A DNA stretch of 64,000 bases from CAYOWQ01 sp964407695 (GTDB taxonomy: Bacteria; Planctomycetota; Phycisphaerae; Phycisphaerales; SM1A02), in NCBI GenBank assembly GCA_964407695.1, contig CAYOWQ010000003.1:1-64000 (forward strand), in the 5' to 3' direction. The notes under the pieces are model-generated. The model had not been told where the DNA came from. It did no database searches and was given only the letters and a program-made list of their open reading frames with translations. Every line of letters starts with the position of its first letter. The stretch's first letter is position 1. Position numbers and translations under genes: made by a program. This document shows, one piece after another, positions 18,055 through 27,585 of the stretch.

Positions 18055-21000
18055 ATGTCTCAAGAGTTGCTCCAGGAACTGATCAGTCTGCCTCCCAACG
18101 CTACGCCGAGCGAACTGCTGGGCATTTCGGACTCCGACGTTAACGCCGACGCCGTGTGGAAGGCGCTCGAAGCGCGACTTTCGATTCTGGATGTGGCGCC
18201 ACGGTCGGTCGCCGGCCGGGCCGAAGAGGCTCGGCGCCGGCTCTACGAAGCGGCTCGCAACATTCTTGACGCACAGTCCACGCGACCTGAGGCGACCGCA
18301 CCGGTCGCTGCACAGCGTCGACCGGCAAGGACTGAGTCCCTGGTTCGACCGCGAGCCCATCGGGATGCGCCGGTTCAACTGACCGAATTCGATCGAGAGG
18401 TGATGGCAGTCCTTGCAGCATCCGGAGGCTGGAACAAGGAGAGCCGCGAACGCCTTACCGAGATTGCCGCCCGATATGGGGTTTCCGGTCGAGGACTGCT
18501 GATGGTGGTGGGCGGGCTCTCTGAATATCTCCGGGGCGAGCACCAGCGTCACGCGGGCGAGGCGGGGGAGACGCACCAGATTTCTTCGATTCAGGTGCAG
18601 CAGGAGTCGGCCGTCCTTCGCGCGATCGATGAAGTCCAGTCCGCACTATCTCGAGAGCTCAAGCATGGCGGGCCGCGCACCACGGTTCGGCTTTCGATCT
18701 TCTTCGGGGGACTGACGCTGCTCGTCTCCATCCTGATCGTCGTGGCCATGATGAAGTCGCCGGGTGTGAGCCCAGCGCCCAAGCCCCGTCAGCGACCCCA
18801 GGTCGTGGAAAGAGAAGAAACCGGAACAGCCGAACCCGCGCCCGTCGAGGAGTTGGAACCCGAGCCGCCGACTCCTCCGACCTTTGCCACCTACCCGACG
18901 TTTCAATGGCCTGTCGACAATGCGGAAGCTCGGGCCGCGGTTGCCCAGGCGGGCACCATGGCGAATGAGCTTGATGCCGCCGCGAGGCGGTTGCACGGCG
19001 TCGACGATCCATCGCCTGCGATTTTTCGAGAATGGTCGGGAATCATCGACACGATTGGCCAAGGATGGGTGCTTCTGGAACGAACGCAACGTGACCGGTT
19101 GCTCACTGATGCGTCCATTGCCTTTGTGTATGCGGAGGACCATCGACCTGTGGTGGCTCGTCTCCTCGAGGCCCTGAATCCGGCTCCTCCGGCGGGGTCA
19201 TCGTTCTCGACCTGGGCCCATGGAGGATTGTGGCGCAGCGCATTCAAGGCTGGTGTCCTGGGGGACCTGGCTCGACGCCGCGAGTTCTCCGCGCAGACCA
19301 GTGAAGCCATCGCCACCGCGTATGCGTCCGCAGTCAGAACGCAAGCCGACCAGTCGACCCGGTTCGAGATTGGGTCCGGCGAATGGCTGGACCGATGGCT
19401 CGCACAGGTGGAGATTGCGGACTCAAAAACTCCCAGCCCCATGATCTTCGATGCGTTCGAACAGTGGATCACCGCCCAGCGTGCGATTCGCAGCGGTGAA
19501 CCATTACAGGAGAGCTTCTGCCGGGCCATCGACGTGCTCCTGGCGTCTCCTCACGACGTTTCGGTGTCGTCGCCATGGCAGGATGTGCTGGGCCGGCTGG
19601 TGCAGTCACTGGACTACCGCACCAGCCCACAGGTGCGAGATCACTATCGCGACTGGGTGTCATCCTCCGGCGGTATCGATCCCGTTCGGAGCTCAGTGCT
19701 GACGGCGCTGATCCATGCCTCCGGAAAGGCAGACTGGTATGCGCCCGCGATGGTGGTGGCGCCCAATGACAGCACAGAGCGACGCGAGGCGGCCGCAAAT
19801 CTGGCCCTGGCGGCGTGGCCCGGGGGCACTATTCCTGTTATGACCGCCATCGAGAAGCCGAGCATTGCCGCTTCACCGGAATTTGTGAAGGAATTCGCCG
19901 ATGGAGTCCGCATTGTTCGAGCTCAGGCGCGGGAGGATGCAAGTGCGGCGGAGTCGCTTCGGCGTCTGGCGCTGGCAACGACTCTCAATGCAGCGGCTGA
20001 CGCCGTGGAACAAGGGCTGACCGAGGAAGCTGACGAATCGATCCAGGCGGTGCTTGCAGGGGATCTTGCCGCGGTTGCGCCGACCGGCACGCGTCCTTTG
20101 GGGCAGCCTGTCGGGGAAGACGGCGAATGGGCCAAGGCGTATCAGGAGACGCCGCGAAATCACGACGCTCGACTTCAGGCGCTTCGAATGCTCCGCACCC
20201 GTCCGGCGGGGGATCTCGGTCCCAAGGACGCCGAAGTCTTTGTGAACGAGGTTTATCGAGCCTCCTCTCCCGAGCTTCGATCGGTGGCGCAAAGCCTCCT
20301 TTTGGAGCTCTTCACGTATGGACCAGTTGTCAATCTTGAGCTCCTGGACCAATTTTCCGATGCGCCGTCGACCCAGGATCTGTCACAGACCATCGCGCGG
20401 CTGACCGGCCAGGCGCTCCCTTCCGACCGAGATACCGGCTGGTCGCATCACGCGAGACTTGCGCTCGAGGTTCACGCCCTGGCGCTCTATCGAGGCGATC
20501 CTGCCATGGATCTTGCGGTCAACGCCATCGATCGATCAATGCGGCGACGAACGGGACTTGATTCTGCGCTCTCGGCGTCGCCGCTCCTGAACCTGGTGGA
20601 TCAGACCGATCCGACGGCGATGGCGCGCGCGGCGGCGGATGCGCTTCGAGCGCGTTTTGTGGCGTGGCCGCAGGCCGACGCCACCCTGCTCCGGAGCGAT
20701 CCTCTGGCCGATGAACGCCGACGCACGACGCGACGACGCCTCGCCGAAGGGCCCATCCAACAGTTTGTGGCGGAGCAGAGCTCGGCACTTGAATGGTTCG
20801 GTCTGCTGGCGGCCAATGAGCGTCGGTCGAATTCTCAAGCCATCGAATTGAGGCTTGCGACGGCTCGGGACCTTCGCCGCCGTGCCCGGGGAGCGCTTCA
20901 GCAGGCCCTGGTGAACGAGTTGGCCTATGCCGAGATCATGGCGTTGCGGCTGGGAATCGTGGAAGACGCAGGCGCGGGCGGGTCCCTGAGCAAATCGGGT

Positions 21001-21741
21001 CCCGACCACGAGATTCGTCGTGCGGCGATGATTCGAACTCAGGCCGACGATCCGATCGAGGTGTGGAATGACCGGCTGGAGAAGCTCGATCCCTCAAATC
21101 CGGAAGATTACTTTGTGCTTGCGGAGGATATTGCCGCGAGCCAGCGCCCCCTGGATCCCTCGCTTCAACGATTGGCATTTGCCTGTGCCGCCCGCGCCGG
21201 CATCCTGGCACCCAGTCGGCTTGGGCGGAGTGCCTGTCTTCTGTGTGCGGAGCTTGCCGACAGCAGCCAGGAATCGCGAATGCTGCGAGCCATGGCAGGG
21301 CTGCTCGATCGTCGAAGCGGAGTGGCGACTTCGACATCCAGTACGGCGTCACCTTCCGCCGACGCCGTGGATGGCTTCGTGGAAGCGCTGTCGAATTATC
21401 GGCGCGGCAAGGGGCAACGGTCGCAATCGTTGCTCATTCGCGACGGTGTCATGGACCTTGTCAACGAGTTCGGCGAATTTCTACCCGGCGGTGTCAACGG
21501 CTTCCTCACGGACATCAAGGCGTATCGGGGCCAATCGAGGCCAGCGATTCGCCCGGCGGAGATTCGCACGCTGCTTCTTATTGAGATCGGACTTCTGGCG
21601 GGTGATGATCGACCTTGGGCGAGTGACCTGATCATCCATCAGAATGAGCCGCTGGTGGAGCTTGACCCCGCCCGCCTCGATCTGGTCTTCAACATCGAAC
21701 CCAACAAAACCGTCTATCGAGGCGGCTGGGTTGCTCCCTGA
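18055..21741 (+). CDS. Very large membrane protein with J-like N-terminus (VWA operon, gene 4)
   Basis: 1228 residues. Residues 10-80 (PSELLGISDSDVNADAVWKALE... then EEARRRLYEAARNILD) look like the degenerate J-domain-like module found at the start of many planctomycete proteins. A charged cytoplasmic segment follows, a single membrane helix at about 212-234 (IFFGGLTLLVSILIVVAMM), a Pro/Glu-rich spacer (about 240-285), and about 900 residues of helical repeats presumably outside the membrane. No enzyme motif seen. Its 3' end overlaps the convergent ruvX gene by 28 bases. Confidence 0.65.
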   Translation: MSQELLQELISLPPNATPSELLGISDSDVNADAVWKALEARLSILDVAPRSVAGRAEEARRRLYEAARNILDAQSTRPEATAPVAAQRRPARTESLVRPRAHRDAPVQLTEFDREVMAVLAASGGWNKESRERLTEIAARYGVSGRGLLMVVGGLSEYLRGEHQRHAGEAGETHQISSIQVQQESAVLRAIDEVQSALSRELKHGGPRTTVRLSIFFGGLTLLVSILIVVAMMKSPGVSPAPKPRQRPQVVEREETGTAEPAPVEELEPEPPTPPTFATYPTFQWPVDNAEARAAVAQAGTMANELDAAARRLHGVDDPSPAIFREWSGIIDTIGQGWVLLERTQRDRLLTDASIAFVYAEDHRPVVARLLEALNPAPPAGSSFSTWAHGGLWRSAFKAGVLGDLARRREFSAQTSEAIATAYASAVRTQADQSTRFEIGSGEWLDRWLAQVEIADSKTPSPMIFDAFEQWITAQRAIRSGEPLQESFCRAIDVLLASPHDVSVSSPWQDVLGRLVQSLDYRTSPQVRDHYRDWVSSSGGIDPVRSSVLTALIHASGKADWYAPAMVVAPNDSTERREAAANLALAAWPGGTIPVMTAIEKPSIAASPEFVKEFADGVRIVRAQAREDASAAESLRRLALATTLNAAADAVEQGLTEEADESIQAVLAGDLAAVAPTGTRPLGQPVGEDGEWAKAYQETPRNHDARLQALRMLRTRPAGDLGPKDAEVFVNEVYRASSPELRSVAQSLLLELFTYGPVVNLELLDQFSDAPSTQDLSQTIARLTGQALPSDRDTGWSHHARLALEVHALALYRGDPAMDLAVNAIDRSMRRRTGLDSALSASPLLNLVDQTDPTAMARAAADALRARFVAWPQADATLLRSDPLADERRRTTRRRLAEGPIQQFVAEQSSALEWFGLLAANERRSNSQAIELRLATARDLRRRARGALQQALVNELAYAEIMALRLGIVEDAGAGGSLSKSGPDHEIRRAAMIRTQADDPIEVWNDRLEKLDPSNPEDYFVLAEDIAASQRPLDPSLQRLAFACAARAGILAPSRLGRSACLLCAELADSSQESRMLRAMAGLLDRRSGVATSTSSTASPSADAVDGFVEALSNYRRGKGQRSQSLLIRDGVMDLVNEFGEFLPGGVNGFLTDIKAYRGQSRPAIRPAEIRTLLLIEIGLLAGDDRPWASDLIIHQNEPLVELDPARLDLVFNIEPNKTVYRGGWVAP

Positions 21742-22151
21742 TCGTCATCGGCGCCAAGAAAGTCACGAAGGATCGTCGCCGCCGCGAGTGCGTCGCGAAT
21801 CTGCCTCTTCTGCTGGTGCGTGCGTCCGCTCCGGCTCATGGTCTGATCGGCTTCGTAGCTGGTGAGCCGTTCGTCCTGAAGATGAACGTGGAGGCCGGTG
21901 CCCTTGGCAAGGCGCTCGGCGAGAATTCGAGCCTTTCGAGCCGCAGCGCCTTCGGTGTCGTCCATGTTGAGGGGAAGGCCGATGACGATCGCCCCGGCGC
22001 CGATCTCTGATACCGCGTGCTTCACCAGGCGGAGCAACTCCTCATCATTCGAAGTTTCGACGACTCGAAGGGGCGAGACGATGCACGTGAGGTCGTCACC
22101 CACTGCGAAACCGGTGCGCCGGTCACCGGCATCAATAGCCAGGTATTTCAC
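21714..22151 (-). CDS. ruvX: YqgF/RuvX-family nuclease
   Basis: 145 residues with the RNase H-like fold markers: YLAIDAGDRRTGFAVGDD at the N-terminus, AIVIGLPLNMDDTEG, QDERLTSYEA and a C-terminal DALAAATIL. In other bacteria the family processes 16S rRNA 5' ends and has been called a putative Holliday junction resolvase. The start ATG overlaps the stop of the DUF3482 GTPase (four bases), placing it at the end of that operon. Confidence 0.92.
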   Translation of the reverse strand: MKYLAIDAGDRRTGFAVGDDLTCIVSPLRVVETSNDEELLRLVKHAVSEIGAGAIVIGLPLNMDDTEGAAARKARILAERLAKGTGLHVHLQDERLTSYEADQTMSRSGRTHQQKRQIRDALAAATILRDFLGADDDQGATQPPR

Positions 22152-23569
22152 GACCGAGACTCCGGTGGTTCGAGTTCACTGATGAGCCGCCGAATCAACC
22201 CAGCCAGTTCGTCGCGCGAACGCGGCGTCGTGGCCGAACTCAACGGCGAGGACCCCCGATCGACGGAAGGGCGAGTCGTCTCGACCAACTGAAGGATGTC
22301 GTCGATCGTCTTGACGTTGATCCGCCTGGAGCTTGATTCGGAAGCGGAGTGATCCGCCAGCTTCACGGGGGCCCGACTGGCATGACCGCGTTGAAGGAGC
22401 GCCATCACCAGCTCAATCTGCCGAGACGCGAGGATGCGCATCGTGGCCGGGCCGGTTCGAAGTTCGCTTCCGCCGCGAGCCCGGCGCACCAGACGGCGAT
22501 GTTCCGGACCGATGACCGTGAGAACTGAACCGACCAGCGCCCCGATGGCCGCCGCAGCGCCAAGCGTGATTCCCCCGACCACAAGGTCAATTCCTGCACC
22601 GGCGGCAGCGCCCGCGGCGGCACCGGCACCGACGCGCGGGCCGTATCGCCGAATCGCGGCGGACCCGAAGAGGTCAAGCCCCCAGCGCCCATCCACCAGC
22701 GGAAGGCCATCGCCTGTCGCATCGTGCGGGTCGAATCCGAACAGATTCAGAAGTTCGCGGACACATCGATCCTCGCGGGCCCGAAGGCGCTTCTGAAGTC
22801 TGGCGGCAGCCTCATCAAGCGCCTCGCGCTGATCGGCCCGATCGACCTCCTCGACCATGGCTCCAGCGTCGAGCAACAGGTCGGCGATCGAGAGCGACGA
22901 GCTGCGAATCAGTGTGCGGCGAAGATTTCCACGTCCGCGAACCAGCCGCTCCAGGGCGTTGCGGTGTCTTTCTGCCAGCGCCATCGACTTCTCGAAGAGC
23001 TTCGCCTCATCGGCGGCACTGAAGACCACCGTGTCGAACTCGGCCACTGCGTGTAGTCCGAGCCGTCCAAGCTGTTGACGCCACGCCTCGGGCTGAGCTC
23101 CGTTCCCGGCCACAAAGTTCAGGATCGGTATCAGTGGCCGACCGCAACGCGAAAGCACCGTCAACTCGTCGCGATGCCGCGGTAGCACGGAATCCCGCGC
23201 ATCAATCACGTAGAACACCAGGTCGGCCTCCGTGGCTTGACGCAGCGCCTTGAGCTCCTGCGAAAATCTCGCCCTGACATCACCGTCGGCGGCCAGGCGC
23301 TCGAGCTGCGCAGGCCCATCAATCCGTTCCCCCGAAGTGGCGGACTCCATGGCTTCGAGCAGGGCGATAGAGTCTTCGAGCCCGGGAGTGTCGAACAACT
23401 CTACCAGGATTTCGCCGTCGACTGTCAGCGCAACCGCGGCCACATCCCGGGTCGTCGCTGGGCGATCCGAAACCTCGCCGAACTCGGGATCACGCGCCAG
23501 GGTTCGAAGCAACGACGTCTTTCCCGTGTTCGTGTGGCCGACGACGGCGATGCGCAGTGGTTGCATCAA
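22148..23569 (-). CDS. GTPase with C-terminal DUF3482 domain
   Basis: 473 residues. Ras-like G domain: P-loop VVGHTNTGKTSLLRTL, switch region with RPATTRDVAAV, G3 LFDTPGLED; the G4 motif is not the standard NKxD (ILNFVAG in its place). After about residue 240 comes the DUF3482 part: LPLVDGRWGLDLFGSAA, then a Gly/Ala-rich amphipathic or membrane-inserting region (GAAAGAAAGAGIDLVVGGIT). In proteobacteria this family occurs beside a DUF2868 membrane protein, and the same pairing is present here with a four-base overlap. Role unknown; a membrane-associated GTPase is likely. Confidence 0.88.
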   Translation of the reverse strand: MMQPLRIAVVGHTNTGKTSLLRTLARDPEFGEVSDRPATTRDVAAVALTVDGEILVELFDTPGLEDSIALLEAMESATSGERIDGPAQLERLAADGDVRARFSQELKALRQATEADLVFYVIDARDSVLPRHRDELTVLSRCGRPLIPILNFVAGNGAQPEAWRQQLGRLGLHAVAEFDTVVFSAADEAKLFEKSMALAERHRNALERLVRGRGNLRRTLIRSSSLSIADLLLDAGAMVEEVDRADQREALDEAAARLQKRLRAREDRCVRELLNLFGFDPHDATGDGLPLVDGRWGLDLFGSAAIRRYGPRVGAGAAAGAAAGAGIDLVVGGITLGAAAAIGALVGSVLTVIGPEHRRLVRRARGGSELRTGPATMRILASRQIELVMALLQRGHASRAPVKLADHSASESSSRRINVKTIDDILQLVETTRPSVDRGSSPLSSATTPRSRDELAGLIRRLISELEPPESRS

Positions 23570-25722
23570 TCCCGCCCCTCCCGGCTGAGAGCCTCGGCAG
23601 CGCGGACATTCACGCCGGCAAGCCAGTGCTCAATCTGCCTTGATCGACCCAGGGCCGGGTCGGGTTTACAGGGATCACCAGTGCCATTGAACGCTTGTTC
23701 AAGCACCCGCCCGATCGCGGCTTCCGGCAACCCCTGCGCTTCGTACAACACGGCAGCCAACGCAGCGCTTCGTACGACGTCGCCAATGGCCTGGTCGTCG
23801 GAGTCGTCCACAGGCTCCATCGGCTTCTTCAAAGCCTTCATCACGGTCGATACGGCTGCGCCGGCCATGGACCAGACCGGCAGGCCCGCGATTACCGCAG
23901 GTGAAAGCGTCATCGCGGCGGCCACGCAGGAGAGGGCGCCGGCCGCAGCGCCGGCCAGCAGCCACCTCGGATCGAGCCGCATGGAAGGCGGAAGAAGCTT
24001 CAACACGCGCTCACCAGCGCTCACCATGTCGCTTGCGCTCAGGCCGGTTCCCTTGTTCGCAATTGACTCAAGCCAGGAACCGCTCTGGTTTCGATAGAGC
24101 TCAGCGATCTTGCGATGAAGTCGACCCTGCTCCTCAACGGACGGTGCGTGCTTCCATTCTGCGGATCTTAAGCTGATGACTTCGAGGGCGTCGGCGAGTC
24201 GCGAGCGGTGCGATCCCATAGTCGATTCGCCTGCGACGAGCGACTCAATCGCGGCTCGGCTCGTTTCGGTCAGGTGGTTGAGATCGACTTCCATCGTCGA
24301 GACGCGAGTGCCAATTGACTTGGCCAGGGCCTGCCAGGTTTCCAGTCGCCCTTCCACGGAAGTGGCGCCGCCGCGCGTGCGCTGGGCTTGGCCCCCCGTC
24401 AGAAGAATGGTCAGTGGTGCATCCGCCGCGTGGTGAATCGACTGGAGAAATGCACCGATGCCGCGATCCGCATTGGAGGTAAATGGCGCCACAGCGATGA
24501 TGCGTTGAGGACGATACGCGCCGTCCGCAAGCACCTTGAGAACTCGGGCCCGATCATCTCTGGAATCCGCGGGCCCCAGGTCGGCAGCGCTTCTGAATGG
24601 ACGTGCCGACCACTCTTCCGCCGGAACCTCGAGTCGGAAAACCGCCGGTGGACCGATGGGCCGCCGGTCGGCTGATTCGGATTCAACGGGGGGGAGCAAC
24701 GCTCCTTCGCCCGGATCCGCCTTCACGCGTATTCCTTCATTGATCGCAGTCGGCGAGATCCTTGCCAGCAGTGCGGCAACCGCCGGCTCCGCGGAGTCGA
24801 TCCGGCCCTGCTGACGAGCCCGTCGCCACAGCGCGAGGCACATGGCCGCGAGAAGAGCTCGTGGGGCGAAGCCATAGACCGCCACTGCACCGACCGCAAG
24901 ACCGGCCCACATGCGCCGCGTGGCCTCATCCTGCATGGCGAAGCTCTCAGGGTGCGAGGGGTCGAACCGGCTGGAGGCGATGGCCGTGTCGTCCACCGAC
25001 CCAACGCCAATCGCTTCAGGTCCCGCAAAGAAAATTTTGATCACAGTCGCCGCTGAGTTATCGCTGAGCCACGTTGATTCCCAGCAGAATGTGTATTGAT
25101 GCGTGGAGAGCACCCAGATCAGTGAACCGATGCTCGCCAGGTTGAAGAGGGTCCATGCAAGGCTGGAGATGAATCCCACGCGCCAATTCATCATCCGGCC
25201 GGACATAGACTTCAGGGTGGCGGTGGCGGCAGCGGCGTCTTCCGGGGATCGAGCGACCTTGAGCACGATCCATCGCCAGGCGTTCATGACTAGCGACCCG
25301 GCGATTGAAATTCCGCTTCCCGACGACGCGAGCCATCCGACAACGATCATGGCCAGCAGGAGAATGAGTTGGGGCCCCAGCAGCACGCCGAGCAGCCAGA
25401 GAACGTTGACGGGTGTCGTACGGTCGGCATCCAGCAGCACATGGGCGGACGCCAGGCCCGCCATCGCCGCGAAGCCTGCAATCGCCGCGACCAGCCACCG
25501 CTCAATGGATGCAAAGCGATTGAGAGCCGTGCGAAGAGCCTCCTTCGCAGGGATCCTCTCGGCAAAAGCCTTCAGCCGGGCCTCGTCTCCGCCCGCTGTC
25601 TCCTTTGCCCGGGTGATCGATTCGGCCAAGTCGGTCTGAACCGACCAACCGCCATCGGCAAACCACAGCGCTGCGGCCAGCGCCAGTCGCCGGTCTTCAT
25701 AGGAGATGGGCGTTTCGTCCAT
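23566..25722 (-). CDS. DUF2868-family membrane protein
   Basis: 718 residues. The N-terminal half has the DUF2868 features: a charged helical start, a TM pair followed by TPVNVLWLLGVLLGPQL, a central TM region with YTFCWESTWL, and RMWAGLAVGAVAVYGFAPR. The middle (about 330-560) is soluble and may be an alpha/beta domain (RIIAVAPFTSNADRGIGAFL, LTILLTGGQ). Two further hydrophobic stretches lie at about 605-640. It is longer than the proteobacterial members I know of. Coupled to the DUF3482 GTPase and 91 bases downstream of tatA. Confidence 0.85.
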   Translation of the reverse strand: MDETPISYEDRRLALAAALWFADGGWSVQTDLAESITRAKETAGGDEARLKAFAERIPAKEALRTALNRFASIERWLVAAIAGFAAMAGLASAHVLLDADRTTPVNVLWLLGVLLGPQLILLLAMIVVGWLASSGSGISIAGSLVMNAWRWIVLKVARSPEDAAAATATLKSMSGRMMNWRVGFISSLAWTLFNLASIGSLIWVLSTHQYTFCWESTWLSDNSAATVIKIFFAGPEAIGVGSVDDTAIASSRFDPSHPESFAMQDEATRRMWAGLAVGAVAVYGFAPRALLAAMCLALWRRARQQGRIDSAEPAVAALLARISPTAINEGIRVKADPGEGALLPPVESESADRRPIGPPAVFRLEVPAEEWSARPFRSAADLGPADSRDDRARVLKVLADGAYRPQRIIAVAPFTSNADRGIGAFLQSIHHAADAPLTILLTGGQAQRTRGGATSVEGRLETWQALAKSIGTRVSTMEVDLNHLTETSRAAIESLVAGESTMGSHRSRLADALEVISLRSAEWKHAPSVEEQGRLHRKIAELYRNQSGSWLESIANKGTGLSASDMVSAGERVLKLLPPSMRLDPRWLLAGAAAGALSCVAAAMTLSPAVIAGLPVWSMAGAAVSTVMKALKKPMEPVDDSDDQAIGDVVRSAALAAVLYEAQGLPEAAIGRVLEQAFNGTGDPCKPDPALGRSRQIEHWLAGVNVRAAEALSREGRD

Positions 25723-25813
25723 CGGTTGAATGTTGGGTATTTCGATCGAGAGATGTCAAGTTGGCGAGCCGCCGGAGTTTACCGTTGACCTGCCGACCGG
25801 CGGAAAGCCATGA

Positions 25814-26110
25814 CTAGCCGCTGGTGCGCTCCGACGACGCGGAACCTGTTGCGACTGAGCCCGCAGTGACCGACGAGTTCGGCGCCTGCTCCGTCAACCG
25901 GGGGGCCGGCTTGGTGGATTCCTGTTCGATCTCCTCCTCGATGCCCTTGATACCCTTCTTGAACTCGACAATGGATTTGCCAATGGATCGGCCCACCTCG
26001 GGCAGGCGCCGGCCGAAGAGGAGGAGGCCGATGACCAGCAGAATGATCCATTCCGCCCCATTAGGAAGTCCAAGGCCAAGCTGGAGAGTGGCGCTGATCG
26101 AATCAAGCAT
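25814..26110 (-). CDS. tatA: Sec-independent protein translocase TatA/TatB component
   Basis: 98 residues: a membrane helix at about 17-33 (AEWIILLVIGLLLFG), the hinge FGRRLPEVGRSIGKS, then the amphipathic helix IVEFKKGIKGIEEEIEQ and a polar tail. The LP of the hinge and the short length suggest TatA rather than TatB. I prefer the ATG at 26110, which has AAGG eight bases upstream. It could be cotranscribed with the DUF2868-DUF3482-ruvX genes; tatC is not nearby. Divergent from mltA. Confidence 0.9.
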   Translation of the reverse strand: MLDSISATLQLGLGLPNGAEWIILLVIGLLLFGRRLPEVGRSIGKSIVEFKKGIKGIEEEIEQESTKPAPRLTEQAPNSSVTAGSVATGSASSERTSG

Positions 26111-26313
26111 GATGAAATCCTTGGCCACATTGTAGCCCGTTTTTGAATCTTCGGTTCACCGCAAACTACGGGAATGGGCGCGGCTTGACGATCACGGCCG
26201 CCTCGCGCAAGTTTCGCCCATAACTCTGGTCCCGAACCATCGAAACAGCCGAATTACCATCCGCGAACTGATCCATCTGAACGATCCGCAGACCGCCCCC
26301 GAGACGCCTCGCC

Positions 26314-27570
26314 ATGCCAAACCACGCCCTTCATACCCGCCTGATCCTCTCCGCCGTCCCGTTCGCCGCCTTGGCGCTGTTCACACTTGGCGGATGCCAG
26401 AAACCCATCGTCTCTGAGCCGACGGTCGCCGAGCCGGATTATTCCCGGGAGACTTCGGGCTATGCGCTGCGGCCGCTTCGGCCCGACGATCCCCAGCCTG
26501 ACCTGGCCGCTGCCTACAACAGCCGCGATCTGAACACCAGTCTGGCCGCGGACCAAAGCCTGAAGTGGTTCCGCGCTGCATCGAGTCGCCAATTCTTTCC
26601 GTTTCAGGATTTCACCCATGAGCAGGCTGCGGGCAGCGTGTATGCGTTCAAGGAGCTGTTGGAGACCTCCTCCAGCGCTGCCGATTTCGAGTCGAAGCTC
26701 AAGCAGCAGTTTGACATCTATATCTCCCGCGGCTGGAACGAAAAGGGCATCGTCCTCTACACCGGCTATTACGCCCCCGACTTCCAGGGCAGCCTGACGC
26801 AGACCGGGCAGTTCCGCTACCCGCTCTACAAGCGCCCGGCCGACCTCGCCACCGATCCGGTGAGCGGCAAGCCCCTGGGCCGAAAAAATCCCGACGGCAG
26901 CTACTCGCCATACGAAACCCGGGCCCAGATCGAATCGAGCAACATGTTCGCGGGCAGCGAGATCGTCTGGCTTTCCGACCCGCTCGATGCCTACATCGTG
27001 CACGTCAACGGCTCCGCGCGCATCTGGCTTCCGGATGGCAGGCCCATGTATGTGGGCTATGCGGGCAAGACCGATCGGCCCTACGTCGGCCTCGGCAAGT
27101 CAATGGTTGAGGAAGGCCTGATCGACAAGAACAAGCTCAGCCTGCCCGCCATCCGCGCCTACTACCAGAAGGATCCGCAGCGCGTCATGGACCTCATGGC
27201 CCGCAATGAAAGCTACGTCTTCTTCACCACCTACGACAGCTCGAAGTGGCCGTCGGGGTCGCTCGGCGTCAAGGTGACCGAGCGCTCCACCCTCGCCACC
27301 GACAAGGATGTGTACCCCCGCGGCGGGCCGCTCATGGCCAGCACCAAGTCGCTGACCCTCTCCAAGAGCACCATCGACTTCAAGCGCTTCATGTTCGACC
27401 AGGACACCGGCGGCGCCATCCGCGCTGCCGGCCGGGCCGACATCTACATGGGCGAGGGCGAAATGGCCGAGATTCTCGCGGGCGGGCAATACGCCGAGGG
27501 CTATCTCTACTACTTCTTCCTGAAGCCCGACTACGTGAGCCAGTACGCCCCGCAGGCGCTGGCGAAGTAA
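26314..27570 (+). CDS. mltA: Membrane-bound lytic murein transglycosylase A
   Basis: 418 residues. Lipoprotein signal with lipobox LGGC at about 26-29. MltA domain: YTGYYAPDFQGS, KNPDGSYSPYETRAQIE, LPDGRPMYVGYAGKTDRPY, and the C-terminal 3D region FMFDQDTGGAIRAAGRADIY with the conserved Asp residues of the active site. It cleaves peptidoglycan to 1,6-anhydro products and would be anchored in the outer membrane. This supports a peptidoglycan wall in this organism. Convergent with the Fn3-like gene 15 bases downstream. Confidence 0.93.
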   Translation: MPNHALHTRLILSAVPFAALALFTLGGCQKPIVSEPTVAEPDYSRETSGYALRPLRPDDPQPDLAAAYNSRDLNTSLAADQSLKWFRAASSRQFFPFQDFTHEQAAGSVYAFKELLETSSSAADFESKLKQQFDIYISRGWNEKGIVLYTGYYAPDFQGSLTQTGQFRYPLYKRPADLATDPVSGKPLGRKNPDGSYSPYETRAQIESSNMFAGSEIVWLSDPLDAYIVHVNGSARIWLPDGRPMYVGYAGKTDRPYVGLGKSMVEEGLIDKNKLSLPAIRAYYQKDPQRVMDLMARNESYVFFTTYDSSKWPSGSLGVKVTERSTLATDKDVYPRGGPLMASTKSLTLSKSTIDFKRFMFDQDTGGAIRAAGRADIYMGEGEMAEILAGGQYAEGYLYYFFLKPDYVSQYAPQALAK

Positions 27571-27585
27571 TCGTCAACGATTCGA

